NCBI GenBank assembly: GCA_043421945.1
Contig: JBHOGO010000025.1
Location: 1 to 49,291, forward strand
Direction: 5' to 3'
DNA length: 49,291 nucleotides
Source of the DNA: Thaumasiovibrio sp043421945
GTDB lineage: Bacteria > Pseudomonadota > Gammaproteobacteria > Enterobacterales > Vibrionaceae
Shown here: piece by piece, positions 17,356 to 25,452 of the stretch
How the letters are laid out: each line of letters opens with the position of its first letter
How positions within the stretch are numbered: position 1 is the stretch's first letter
Translations under genes and position numbers: made by a program
Notes under the pieces: model-generated
Told to the model about the DNA's origin: nothing
Database searches by the model: none
What the model saw: the letters and a program-made list of their open reading frames with translations, nothing else

Positions 17356-17396
17356 AACCAAACTAAAATGAAACATCATTTCATTTTAGTTTGGTT
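17356..17396 (-). terminator. 18-bp perfect hairpin with T-run on minus strand
   Basis: Two perfectly complementary 18-nt arms (17356-17373 and 17379-17396) enclose the 5-nt loop CATCA. On the minus strand the right side of the hairpin is followed by seven T (the A-run 17351-17357), making an intrinsic terminator for transcripts coming from the exonuclease gene that ends at 17657. The same hairpin contains a KdgR-like operator. Confidence 0.7.
17367..17385. promoter_or_regulatory. KdgR-type operator upstream of kdgK
   Basis: AATGAAACATCATTTCATT fits at every position the KdgR consensus as I recall it (AATRAAAY-RNYR-TTTYATT). It is centred about 210 bp upstream of the kdgK start, within the hairpin at 17356-17396. 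KdgR is an IclR-type repressor responding to KDG. The rest of the 17164-17656 gap has a short hairpin at 17633-17656 just after the exonuclease stop and nothing else I can name. Confidence 0.6.
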
Positions 17397-17656
17397 GTCG
17401 TGAGTTGTCTATAGAGTAGTATGTTGAAAATCATATTTTTACTAAAGAGTTCATGATTTTGATTATGGTTTAAATACAAAAAAATGAGCAGTGCCGTAAG
17501 TAAATTTCCCGGTGTCATTTACCCATAATTTCAATATAAAAATCAACGTCAACAGATAGTTATACCGATAGCCACCGTAAGGTCATATGCACACATTGTG
17601 CTGCTAACCCTCGTTATGAGTTCAGAGACAGTAGGCTAAGGAACATTCTTTAGCCT

Positions 17657-18364
17657 TCAGATAACGACGTCAGATATTTTACACTCTGATTTCAATTTCA
17701 ATTTGCTAAGTTGTACGAGGAAGAGTTCGGCACAAGCAAAAGCATCACTAGCAGCAGAATGTGCGTAGTAATCAGGTAGATTGTAGTGACGCCGAAGGTC
17801 GTTGAGCTGATAACTATGATGGCTTTTTGATGAACCAGCGTAGCTGTATTTTTTCTCGATCTGTAGTGTATCTATGAAGTGGCACGGTAAGTGCTCTAGG
17901 CCATTTACTGTCCTCATTAGCGCATTGAGGAAATTACGCTCGATGCAAGCACTGTGGGCGACAACGACTTTTCCTTCAAGGTGTGCCAATAACTCATCAA
18001 GAGCCGCTTTCGGTTTCGTTGCGTTGACTAATTGTTGTGGTACAATTTCATTGACTTCAGCACTTTCTTTTTTAACGTATGCACCATGGTCTAAATAGAT
18101 TTCATGACTACTGTATAGGTTGATTTCATTGCAGTTCAGGTGAACCAAGCCAATAGACAAAATTTTATCTTTCTTTGCTTCCAGTCCACTCATTTCAAAG
18201 TCTAAAGCAACAAATTGTAGTTCTGTCAGTCCTTCGGAAAGAGCGGGTTGAGGATGTTGTAGGTATTTTTTTAATGTTGAACTATACAAAGTATTGGGCA
18301 CAATAGATTGCCTTAGTGTCTCTTGGCATTGTGCTGACGATTTTCCAAACCAGCGTTTAAACAT
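17657..18364 (-). CDS. DnaQ-like 3'-5' exonuclease (DEDDh)
   Basis: A 235-residue exonuclease of the DNA polymerase III epsilon type. Exo I is 'FVALDFEMSGL' (D55, E57). Exo II is 'VVAHSACIERNFL', where the usual aspartate is replaced by glutamate or lies elsewhere. Exo III is 'YYAHSAASDAFACAEL' with the H-x4-D arrangement. The N-terminal 50 residues precede the catalytic fold and are not recognisable. It starts 13 nt after the cNMP/CBS gene with an AAAAGG ribosome binding site and forms an operon with it. Such pairs occur as chromosomal genes in Vibrio relatives, so this is probably backbone and not part of the sugar locus. Confidence 0.88.
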   Translation of the reverse strand: MFKRWFGKSSAQCQETLRQSIVPNTLYSSTLKKYLQHPQPALSEGLTELQFVALDFEMSGLEAKKDKILSIGLVHLNCNEINLYSSHEIYLDHGAYVKKESAEVNEIVPQQLVNATKPKAALDELLAHLEGKVVVAHSACIERNFLNALMRTVNGLEHLPCHFIDTLQIEKKYSYAGSSKSHHSYQLNDLRRHYNLPDYYAHSAASDAFACAELFLVQLSKLKLKSECKISDVVI

Positions 18365-18377
18365 AATTAGCTGCCTT

Positions 18378-20240
18378 TTACGAAATGAAACGAAGCTTTG
18401 CTACATCCTGTAGCTCACTAATGATTTTAAATGCTTCTTTGAGGTGTTTACGCTCGAAACTACTGAACTGATCAGGCGCAATGTGATTATCAGGTGTTTT
18501 ACCATTATGTATAGCGTTGAGTTGGTGACGAAAACGAACATGAGTGATAAAGCGAAATGCTCCAATGATGTCTTCACAAGTGTCGTGTGACATTGTTCCG
18601 TGTTCAGCGGCATACCGAAATCGCTCTTCTGTGCCTGTTAACGAGCCTCCGGCAGCCAAGCTAAAAATACGTGCTAGATCAATTACTAGGTTCAGTGCAT
18701 ATTTTTTTATATTAAGGGTATTACTGTTCTTGCCTCCTTTTTCTAAGACAAGACTGTTGAAAATCCCAAGTGGTGGCTGGGTTTCAATGGCATCACGAGT
18801 AAGTGCTGGAATAAAACGAGGATTCTTTTGTATGCATTGATGCATGTGTGCTTGAACAGTATCCACAAAGTCTGCATTACCATGAATAGCGCGTACTTCT
18901 AGGAAAACACTAATGCTAAGAAGTTTGCTATATTCTGGACTAAGTACCCATTTGTGGTAATAGTCTTTCCAACGAGAAATAGGTTGACACCACTTTCTAT
19001 TTACTGCCATGTATTTACCATCACAGAGAGGGTAACCGCATGCTGCAAGCCCATTACAAACCCTCATCGCTAAATAATTAAAGTAGTGGAAATCTTCTTC
19101 TTTTGCATCATCTGATAGGACAATAGCGCTATCTTGGTCTGATAGCATGTGCACTTCATTACGTGCGTGTGAGCCAGCAACTAACCATGCATATTCACAG
19201 GGTGGAGCACCGAGGGACTTTTCAGTGAGTTGAATGATTCGGCGAGTGAATGCATCCATGATCATAGACATAACTTGCCCTTGGATTTCAGCACTAATTC
19301 CGCTCTCAACCAATGCTTGAAATATTGTCTGCTTTTCTTCTTTTAGTGCTGATAGAGCATCAATGGAATCAGCGTACTTTATCTTTTCAATCAAGAACAA
19401 CGATTGCGTTTTGTGGTTATGTACAAGATGTGTTGTTGTTAGTAGGCCGGATACTTTACCTTCTTTTACAACCGGTAAACACCGGACGTTGTATTGAAGC
19501 ATTAATGATATCGCGTGTATCACCTTGTCTTCACTGTTGACTAAAATAGGCTTGGTGCTCATAACTCTCGAGATAGGAGTTTCGATCGATATTTCTCTAG
19601 CAATCACATTGCGAGTCATATCGCGGTCGGTGACCATGCCTACAATGTCGTCACCCTGCATAACAACTGCGCAAGAACTTCTCTGATCGCCGCACATGAT
19701 TTTTGCGACAGATTTAATTGAATCATTGTGTTTAACTATTGCAATGCTCTTGCTTGCAACTTCGCTGATTTGCCGGAAGAACAGACCTTTATCTTCTTTC
19801 CGTACGGCATGTTTTACGGCTGTTGAAAGGCGTGTTGTTGCTTGCGATGCGAAGTAGTCGGCAAATTCTGGGTGCTGCTTACAAACTCTTGTCAGTTCGT
19901 GGTGAGGTACTGCATAGAGTAGGGAGTCTTCTATTGCCTGCGCTTGATAGCCATCTTCAGCCCTTTCTAGCGGATCGAGAAAGGTAAAACCAAATTGGTC
20001 ATCCACACCTAATCGTGCACGAAGTGAACCATCACGGCAGCGTTGTTCAATAGCTCCGGTTCTCACGATGTAGAGATGACGTTTTGTACACAGCGCGCTG
20101 AACGTGATTATTTCATCTTTTGCAAGATATTTAACCACAACGGAGTTTGATAGGGACTCTACCAGCGATAAGGGTAGCTTGTCGAAGGGGTCCAGTCTGG
20201 TGAGAAAGTCGCGAATATTAGGGGTGATAGAAGAACCCAT
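18378..20240 (-). CDS. cNMP-binding / CBS-pair / DUF294 nucleotidyltransferase protein
   Basis: A 620-residue cytoplasmic signalling protein. Residues about 20-135 form a cyclic-nucleotide-binding-type domain. Residues about 165-280 form a CBS pair ('MVTDRDMTRNVIAREI', 'VSGLLTTTHLVHN'), which usually senses adenine nucleotides. Residues about 340-480 are a DUF294-type nucleotidyltransferase with 'GSHARNEVHMLSDQDSAIVL' (G356, D368, D370), and the C-terminus is the DUF294 helical domain. Related genes often sit beside acetate permease or an exonuclease and are linked to metabolism of acetyl compounds. Ribosome binding site TGGAG precedes the ATG. The target of the nucleotidyltransferase domain is not known to me. 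Confidence 0.9.
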   Translation of the reverse strand: MGSSITPNIRDFLTRLDPFDKLPLSLVESLSNSVVVKYLAKDEIITFSALCTKRHLYIVRTGAIEQRCRDGSLRARLGVDDQFGFTFLDPLERAEDGYQAQAIEDSLLYAVPHHELTRVCKQHPEFADYFASQATTRLSTAVKHAVRKEDKGLFFRQISEVASKSIAIVKHNDSIKSVAKIMCGDQRSSCAVVMQGDDIVGMVTDRDMTRNVIAREISIETPISRVMSTKPILVNSEDKVIHAISLMLQYNVRCLPVVKEGKVSGLLTTTHLVHNHKTQSLFLIEKIKYADSIDALSALKEEKQTIFQALVESGISAEIQGQVMSMIMDAFTRRIIQLTEKSLGAPPCEYAWLVAGSHARNEVHMLSDQDSAIVLSDDAKEEDFHYFNYLAMRVCNGLAACGYPLCDGKYMAVNRKWCQPISRWKDYYHKWVLSPEYSKLLSISVFLEVRAIHGNADFVDTVQAHMHQCIQKNPRFIPALTRDAIETQPPLGIFNSLVLEKGGKNSNTLNIKKYALNLVIDLARIFSLAAGGSLTGTEERFRYAAEHGTMSHDTCEDIIGAFRFITHVRFRHQLNAIHNGKTPDNHIAPDQFSSFERKHLKEAFKIISELQDVAKLRFIS

Positions 20241-20852
20241 ACAAACTCCAAAATAAAACGTTGCTTAATAAATCCATTAGATGGAAGAAAAGTACATAAT
20301 GCTGCATTGATAAAGTTTACACTTTATTAACAGTGTCATTTCTGCTATCTCATTAGGCAGAAAGACAAGGTAAGGCTAAATCGTGTCACGTATTAACCCT
20401 TTATCACGTTGCGCTAAAAGCATTTTGCCACTCTGCATTGTATAGGCTGATAATAAATGCTTATACAACCCATGAGGCATACTAAAAGTGTTGTTGTAGT
20501 CGATTTTACGATGATACAAGATCGTGCGTACCTCTATAATTTTATCATTTTGGTCGCAAGCTCAGGCTCTTAGCGGTTAAAGAGCATGCATCCACAGCGC
20601 TAAAGGCAAACACATTTACCGTATAAAGCAAACGATAAGTTGTTGCTTTTGAGGCTATGAGACATTGACAAGAAGAACATAATTATATTTATCAATAAAT
20701 TTCAATGTCTTAGTGTTTATCAGTGATTTATTTCATCGTTAAGTAGACTTTCATGCATTCTAAAAGGTTTTTCTGAATTTTAAACTAATCTTTCTGTAAT
20801 CATGAAAAAAAGAGATCTAGATCATCATTTATGAAATACAAAGACTAAATTT
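20241..20852. other. long intergenic region before kduD
   Basis: About 700 bp separate the cNMP/CBS gene (minus) from kduD (plus). I found no convincing ORF or RNA gene. The part near kduD is very A/T-rich and holds the operator candidate at 20853. The part near 20241 must hold the promoter of the cNMP/CBS operon. Confidence 0.6.
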
Positions 20853-20871
20853 ATTGAAATGTCGTTTTAAA
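20853..20871. promoter_or_regulatory. weak KdgR-like box upstream of kduD
   Basis: ATTGAAATGTCGTTTTAAA matches the recalled KdgR consensus at about 16 of 19 positions, including the central part. It lies about 74 bp before the kduD start. It is a weaker match than the kdgK site but well placed for repression. Confidence 0.35.
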
Positions 20872-20944
20872 AATTGATAAAATCAGTTTCATTATGGATG
20901 ACCAGCACATCCGCACACAAAAAACGGCTTTTTGAGGAACTAAC

Positions 20945-21706
20945 ATGATTCTTGATTCATTTAATCTAGAAGGTAAAGTTGCAATCGTTACTGGTTGTGA
21001 CACTGGTCTTGGTCAAGGCATGGCACTAGGTCTTGCTAATGCAGGCTGTGACATCGTTGGTGTGAATATCGTTGAACCAACTGAAACAATTGAAAAAATT
21101 AAAGAAACCGGTCGTAAATTTGTCGATATCCGTGCAAATTTAATGCAACTTGATGATATTCCGTCAATTGTTGACCAAGCAGTAACAGAATTGGGCCGTA
21201 TCGATATTCTTGTGAACAACGCAGGTATCATTCGTCGTAATGACGCAATTGATTTTTCTGAGCAAGACTGGGATGACGTTATGAACATTAACGTTAAGTC
21301 TGTGTTCTTTATGTCACAAGCTGTTGCCAAGCAAATGATTGCTCAAGGTGAAGGCGGTAAGATCATTAATATCGCTTCTATGCTTTCTTTCCAAGGCGGT
21401 ATCCGCGTACCTTCTTACACAGCGTCCAAGAGTGGTGTAATGGGTGTGACTCGTCTAATGGCGAATGAATGGGCTAGCCACGGTATCAATGTAAACGCTA
21501 TTGCACCAGGTTACATGGCAACAAATAACACTGCTGCACTGCGAGCTGATGAACAGCGTAATAAAGAAATAGTAGACCGCATTCCAGCAGCTCGTTGGGG
21601 AACACCAGAAGATCTTGCTGGTCCATGTGTTTTCTTAGCATCAAGTGCTTCAAACTACATTAATGGCTACACCGTAGCGGTTGATGGTGGTTGGTTGTCA
21701 CGCTAA
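20945..21706 (+). CDS. kduD: 2-dehydro-3-deoxy-D-gluconate 5-dehydrogenase
   Basis: KduD reduces 2,5-diketo-3-deoxygluconate to KDG with NAD(P)H. It is a 253-residue classical short-chain dehydrogenase, the normal length. The cofactor loop is 'TGCDTGLGQG' (residues 16-25). 'NNAGIIRR' is typical of KduD, and the catalytic Y158-x3-K162 lies in 'PSYTASKSG'. A 'GAGGAA'-like ribosome binding site precedes the ATG. It is the first gene of a four-gene operon with ygjV, kdgF and the RpiB-like isomerase. Confidence 0.95.
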   Translation: MILDSFNLEGKVAIVTGCDTGLGQGMALGLANAGCDIVGVNIVEPTETIEKIKETGRKFVDIRANLMQLDDIPSIVDQAVTELGRIDILVNNAGIIRRNDAIDFSEQDWDDVMNINVKSVFFMSQAVAKQMIAQGEGGKIINIASMLSFQGGIRVPSYTASKSGVMGVTRLMANEWASHGINVNAIAPGYMATNNTAALRADEQRNKEIVDRIPAARWGTPEDLAGPCVFLASSASNYINGYTVAVDGGWLSR

Positions 21707-21737
21707 TACTTTTTTCAGATGTTTCGAAGTGGTGGTT

Positions 21738-22301
21738 ATGGAGAGTGCATTTATTGGTCAAGTTCTAGGCTTTTTAAGTTTAGTCTTAGGTGTGACAACG
21801 TTCTATCAAAAAGATGATCGTGCACTGAAAATCTTGATGCTGGTTTTTCACATCAACCACCTTATTCACTACTTTCTTTTAGGTTCACTGGTATCTGTTG
21901 CTAGTTCGGCGCTTTCAGTGTTGAGAACTGCAACAGCGATTTATTTTTCGTCACTGGTTGTTGCCTGTGGATTTATAGTCATGAGTGTTGTGAGTGGATT
22001 CTATTTAATTGAATCTTACCATGACATTTGGCCTTTATTAGGTACCGCGATAGGCACTTATAGTGTGTTCTGTCTCAAAGGTATCAAAATGAGATTAGGG
22101 TTTTTGGTTGGTGCTTCTTGCTGGCTGATTAATAACATTATCATAGGATCTATTGGTGGTACGTTACTTGAAATGACGTTAATTGGCGTCAATGTGACCA
22201 CTACTTATCGATTAATTGCTGATCAGCGAAAAGCGAAAGTGACAACCGAATACCAAGAGAATATTGAACCATGTTTGTATACAACAAAGACATCGCGCTA
22301 G
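21738..22301 (+). CDS. YgjV-family inner membrane protein
   Basis: A 187-residue protein with about five or six hydrophobic segments, resembling the YgjV family. The ATG at 21738 (MESAFIGQVLGFLSLVLGV) is chosen because it directly begins the first membrane helix and follows GGTGG; an upstream frame is not needed. In E. coli, ygjV lies beside uxaA/uxaC, so its presence between kduD and kdgF strengthens a link with hexuronate use. Its biochemical role is unknown; transport or membrane signalling are possible. The end overlaps kdgF by 31 bases. Confidence 0.8.
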   Translation: MESAFIGQVLGFLSLVLGVTTFYQKDDRALKILMLVFHINHLIHYFLLGSLVSVASSALSVLRTATAIYFSSLVVACGFIVMSVVSGFYLIESYHDIWPLLGTAIGTYSVFCLKGIKMRLGFLVGASCWLINNIIIGSIGGTLLEMTLIGVNVTTTYRLIADQRKAKVTTEYQENIEPCLYTTKTSR

Positions 22302-22591
22302 AAGATTTAGGTGAAGGTATTTCACGTAAAGTTTTAGCTCACAATGACAACATGATGGCGGTTGAAGTTCGCTTTAAATCGGGTGCAATTGGCGCTATGC
22401 ATAGTCACCCTCACGAGCAACTTACTTATGTGCTGTCGGGCAAGTTCGAATTTACTATCGGTGATGAAACGAAAGTCGTTGCAGCTGGTGATACAATGTA
22501 CAAAGAACCGAATATTGAGCATGGCTGTGTTTGCCTTGAGGCTGGCGTACTAATCGACAACTTTACGCCAATGCGTAAAGATTTTGTTTAA
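22271..22591 (+). CDS. kdgF: cupin enzyme KdgF, unsaturated uronate linearisation
   Basis: KdgF converts cyclic 4,5-unsaturated uronates, released by polysaccharide lyases, to the linear 5-keto-4-deoxyuronate. The 106-residue single-cupin protein has 'VLAHNDNMMAVEVRFKSGAI', the metal motif HSHPHEQ (residues 44-50), 'GKFEFTIGDE' and a later histidine in 'EPNIEHGCVCLEAG' (H84). This pattern and 'NFTPMRKDF' at the end agree well with known KdgF proteins. It starts inside the ygjV 3' end. It stands just before the isomerase, so the order kduD-ygjV-kdgF-isomerase follows the pathway. Confidence 0.9.
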   Translation: MFVYNKDIALEDLGEGISRKVLAHNDNMMAVEVRFKSGAIGAMHSHPHEQLTYVLSGKFEFTIGDETKVVAAGDTMYKEPNIEHGCVCLEAGVLIDNFTPMRKDFV

Positions 22592-22642
22592 GAATATTTA
22601 CATAAAGAATTAACTAATTGCGGGAAACTGCTGGAGTATTAA

Positions 22643-23278
22643 ATGAAAATTGCACTAACAATGGAAAACAGCCAAGCAGCAAAAAATGCTATGGTTGCAG
22701 CAGAACTAAACTCAGTTGCTGGTGGTTTGGGTCACGAAGTCTTCAACGTAGGTATGACAGATGAGAATGATCATCACTTAACTTATATTCACCTTGGTAT
22801 CCAAGCTAGTATTTTATTGAACTCTAAAGCGGTTGATTTCATTGTAACTGGCTGTGGTACCGGTCAAGGCGCACTAATGGCAAGTAACTTACACCCTGGT
22901 GTTGTTTGTGGCTACTGTCTAGAGCCATCAGATGCTTTCCTATTTAACCAAATTAATAACGGTAATGCGCTTTCCCTAGCTTTTGCAAAAGGTTTTGGTT
23001 GGGCTGGTGAACTGAATGTCCGTTACATTTTTGAAAAAGCATTCACTGGTAACCGTGGCGAAGGCTACCCAGTAGAGCGTGTTGTACCTCAACAAGCAAA
23101 TGCTAAGATTCTGAATGAAGTTAAAGTTGCGGTAAGCAAAGATATTGTTGCATCTTTACAGACTATTGACCAAGAACTAGTAAAGCAAGCTGTTGGTGGT
23201 TCGCAATTCCAAGAGTGCTTCTTTGCTAACTGTCAAGTACCAGAGATTGCAGAGTATGTTAAGTCACTAATTGACTAA
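22643..23278 (+). CDS. RpiB/LacAB-family isomerase (DhuI-like)
   Basis: A 211-residue member of the RpiB/LacA/LacB sugar isomerase family. It has 'VDFIVTGCGTGQGALMASN' at the position of the family's active-site loop and a 'GNALSLAFAKGFGWAGELN' segment. RpiB-like proteins of this length, called DhuI in streptococci, isomerise 5-keto-4-deoxyuronate to 2,5-diketo-3-deoxygluconate and can replace KduI. Its place as last gene of kduD-ygjV-kdgF supports that job, though ribose-5-phosphate or another sugar cannot be ruled out. GGAG lies 8 nt before the ATG. Because a canonical kduI also lies at 45580-46419, the window has two candidate enzymes for one step. Confidence 0.85.
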   Translation: MKIALTMENSQAAKNAMVAAELNSVAGGLGHEVFNVGMTDENDHHLTYIHLGIQASILLNSKAVDFIVTGCGTGQGALMASNLHPGVVCGYCLEPSDAFLFNQINNGNALSLAFAKGFGWAGELNVRYIFEKAFTGNRGEGYPVERVVPQQANAKILNEVKVAVSKDIVASLQTIDQELVKQAVGGSQFQECFFANCQVPEIAEYVKSLID

Positions 23279-23351
23279 CAAACAAAACTTTGTGGTGTTG
23301 CTAATATCATCATTATCGCAAAGTTAGCTCTTTACATCATTTAATTGTTTT

Positions 23352-23381
23352 ACACCTACCTTTGTTGGTAGGTGTTTTTTT
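23352..23381 (+). terminator. intrinsic terminator after RpiB-like isomerase gene
   Basis: ACACCTACC (23352-23360) pairs perfectly with GGTAGGTGT (23367-23375) across a 6-nt loop and is followed by a T-run. It closes the kduD operon and separates it from the SSS gene. Confidence 0.9.
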
Positions 23382-23446
23382 GCGCCTAAATTCTGATTGA
23401 TACTTTCTTTGAATAACTCTGAATCATTAAATAATTATAATAAAAA

Positions 23447-23465
23447 ATATAAACACTGTTTATTT
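23447..23465. promoter_or_regulatory. dyad upstream of second SSS gene
   Basis: TAAACACTGTTTA (23450-23462) is a near-perfect dyad lying about 110 bp before the transporter start. It resembles the centre of the KdgR box (11 of 13 core positions of the recalled consensus), with poorer outer positions. It may be a site for a uronate-responsive repressor. Confidence 0.35.
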
Positions 23466-23571
23466 CTTTGAGAAGTTTTCGTGTCAGTGGATATAGTTTT
23501 GCATCGCATAAATATTTTGATAACACTGGCTAAAAAATTAACCATTTTTTTAATATACCTGGGGTAATACA

Positions 23572-25332
23572 ATGAACATAGATATTCTCGTAGTTGGAGT
23601 CTATTTTGTTTTTATGATAGCGGTTGGATTTATATTCAAACGTTATGCCGGAAATTCAACAAGTGATTACTTCTGCGGTGGCGGAAAGATGCTTTGGTGG
23701 ATGGTGGGTGCAACGGCATTTATGACCCAGTTTAGTGCATGGACGTTTACTGGTGCGGCTGGTAAAGCTTTCACGGATGGTTTTCCGATTATGACAATCT
23801 TTGTAGCAAATGCCTTTGGCTTCCTACTTTCTTGGTTGTTTTTCTCATATCGCTTCCGTCAAATGCGTGTTGTCACCCCAATTGAGGGGGTTCGCCGCCG
23901 CTTTGGACCAACAAATGAGCAAGTGTTTACTTGGGCTACGATGCCAACCAGTATTGTTTACACGGGTATTTGGCTAAATGGTTTAGCACTATTCGTTAGT
24001 GCTGTATTTAAGATTGATATCGAGTTGACCATTGTTGTTACTGGCCTGATTGTCTTGTTTATATCTGTTATTGGTGGCTCATGGGGCGTTGTTGCTTCTG
24101 ATTTCGTGCAGATGGTCGTGATAATGGCTGTTACTGTCGTGTGCGCCGTCGCTGCTATTGTGAAAATTGGTGGCCCAAGCAATCTAATTGAACAATTCCC
24201 AGCAGACTCGATTATGGGTCCAGATATGAACTACCCAATACTATTTGTTGCTTGGTTCATCTTCATGTTTGTTAAGCAGCTTCAAAACATTAACAACATG
24301 CAGGACTCTTACCGATTTCTGACAGCGAAAGACTCTACCAATGCTCGTAAAGCAGCACTTCTTGCGTTTGCGCTAATGCTGATTGGCCCTGCAATTTGGT
24401 TTGCACCGCCTTGGGTATCAGCCATCATTTACCCTGATGCAATTACTGTTCATGCCAATGCACTTGGCGGCAAAGCAGCTGATGCTGTTTACTTAGTATT
24501 TGTTGAGCGTGCTATGCCTGTTGGTATGGTGGGTTTACTGATGTCGGCCGTCTTTGCTGCAACGATGTCTTCTATGGATTCTGGCTTGAACCGTAATGCA
24601 GGCGTTTTTGTTCGTAACTTCTATAGCCCAATCATTAATAAAAAAGCATCAGAGAAAAAACTGATGCGTGTAAGCCAGTTTGTCACTGCAGTGTTTGGCG
24701 TGCTGATTATCATGGTGGCACTGTTCATCAACTCTCTTCGTGATTTGAGTTTGTTCGATGCAATGATGTTTGTCAGTACTCTTCTGCAGATGCCTATTCT
24801 AGTGCCATTATTTTTCGGTATGTTTGTTAAGAAAACACCTGATTGGGCAGCTTGGGCAACGTTAGTTGTCGGTATTGGTGTGTCTTACTTAGTGAGCTTT
24901 GTTATTACTCCAGATGTAATCGCAAACATGGTTGGTTTAGAGAGTGGGTTTACCTCTCGTGAAATATCAGATCTCATTGTAATGAATGGCATTATTGGTC
25001 ATTTAGTTATTACAGGTGGTTTTTTCTGCCTAACAACAAAATTCTATAAAGAGCCGCAAGGTGAACGAGCTGAAGAGATCGATGAGTTTTGGACAGATGT
25101 GGCGACTCCAGTCATTGAAGAGGAAGGTCAAGATGAGTTTGATCGTCAGCAACGTAGCATGTTAGGTCGTTTAATTCTTGTTTTTGGTGCGCTAGTTATG
25201 ACGATGGTACTAATTCCTAATCCATTTTGGGGGCGTATGGCATTCGTTTTCTGTGGTGGTGTGGTGCTATTAGTTGGTAGTTTGCTTCTAAAGAGTGCTC
25301 GTGTTGCTCCTCAACTCAAGGCGGAATTATAA
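23572..25332 (+). CDS. Na+/solute symporter (SSS family), uronate locus
   Basis: A 586-residue polytopic protein with about 14 membrane segments, clearly paralogous to the transporter at 1716-3500. Shared features include 'GGGKMLWWMVG', 'VVTPIEGVRRRFGPTNEQVF' against the similar stretch of its partner, and 'SSMDSGLNRNAG'. The start at 23572 follows TGGGGTAA. Relatives in alginate and pectin loci import unsaturated uronates or short oligosaccharides. Its position between the KdgF/KduD operon and the uxaC-lyase pair suggests uptake of the lyase substrate or product. A strong terminator follows it. Confidence 0.9.
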   Translation: MNIDILVVGVYFVFMIAVGFIFKRYAGNSTSDYFCGGGKMLWWMVGATAFMTQFSAWTFTGAAGKAFTDGFPIMTIFVANAFGFLLSWLFFSYRFRQMRVVTPIEGVRRRFGPTNEQVFTWATMPTSIVYTGIWLNGLALFVSAVFKIDIELTIVVTGLIVLFISVIGGSWGVVASDFVQMVVIMAVTVVCAVAAIVKIGGPSNLIEQFPADSIMGPDMNYPILFVAWFIFMFVKQLQNINNMQDSYRFLTAKDSTNARKAALLAFALMLIGPAIWFAPPWVSAIIYPDAITVHANALGGKAADAVYLVFVERAMPVGMVGLLMSAVFAATMSSMDSGLNRNAGVFVRNFYSPIINKKASEKKLMRVSQFVTAVFGVLIIMVALFINSLRDLSLFDAMMFVSTLLQMPILVPLFFGMFVKKTPDWAAWATLVVGIGVSYLVSFVITPDVIANMVGLESGFTSREISDLIVMNGIIGHLVITGGFFCLTTKFYKEPQGERAEEIDEFWTDVATPVIEEEGQDEFDRQQRSMLGRLILVFGALVMTMVLIPNPFWGRMAFVFCGGVVLLVGSLLLKSARVAPQLKAEL

Positions 25333-25359
25333 CGTTAGCTTGAGTTATTAACTGCGAAC

Positions 25360-25388
25360 AAAGACCACTCTATTTGGGGTGGTCTTTT
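25360..25388 (+). terminator. intrinsic terminator after second SSS gene
   Basis: AAAGACCAC (25360-25368) pairs with GTGGTCTTT (25379-25387) across about 10 nt, followed by T. It separates the SSS gene from uxaC; partial read-through would still allow co-expression. Confidence 0.85.
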
Positions 25389-25452
25389 ATTGAATAGAGT
25401 CATAAAGCAGACGCAATGCAATGTTTGCCTAAGTACCTTCGAGAACGGCACA

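Noticed and set aside
17657..20240. Exonuclease and cNMP/CBS protein as a defence or signalling system of the island
   Set aside because: The pair is known as a common chromosomal arrangement in related bacteria and shows no mobile context of its own.
25390..25452. Longer N-terminus for uxaC
   Set aside because: It would begin at the foot of an intrinsic terminator; the family starts near MEQKSYI at 25453.
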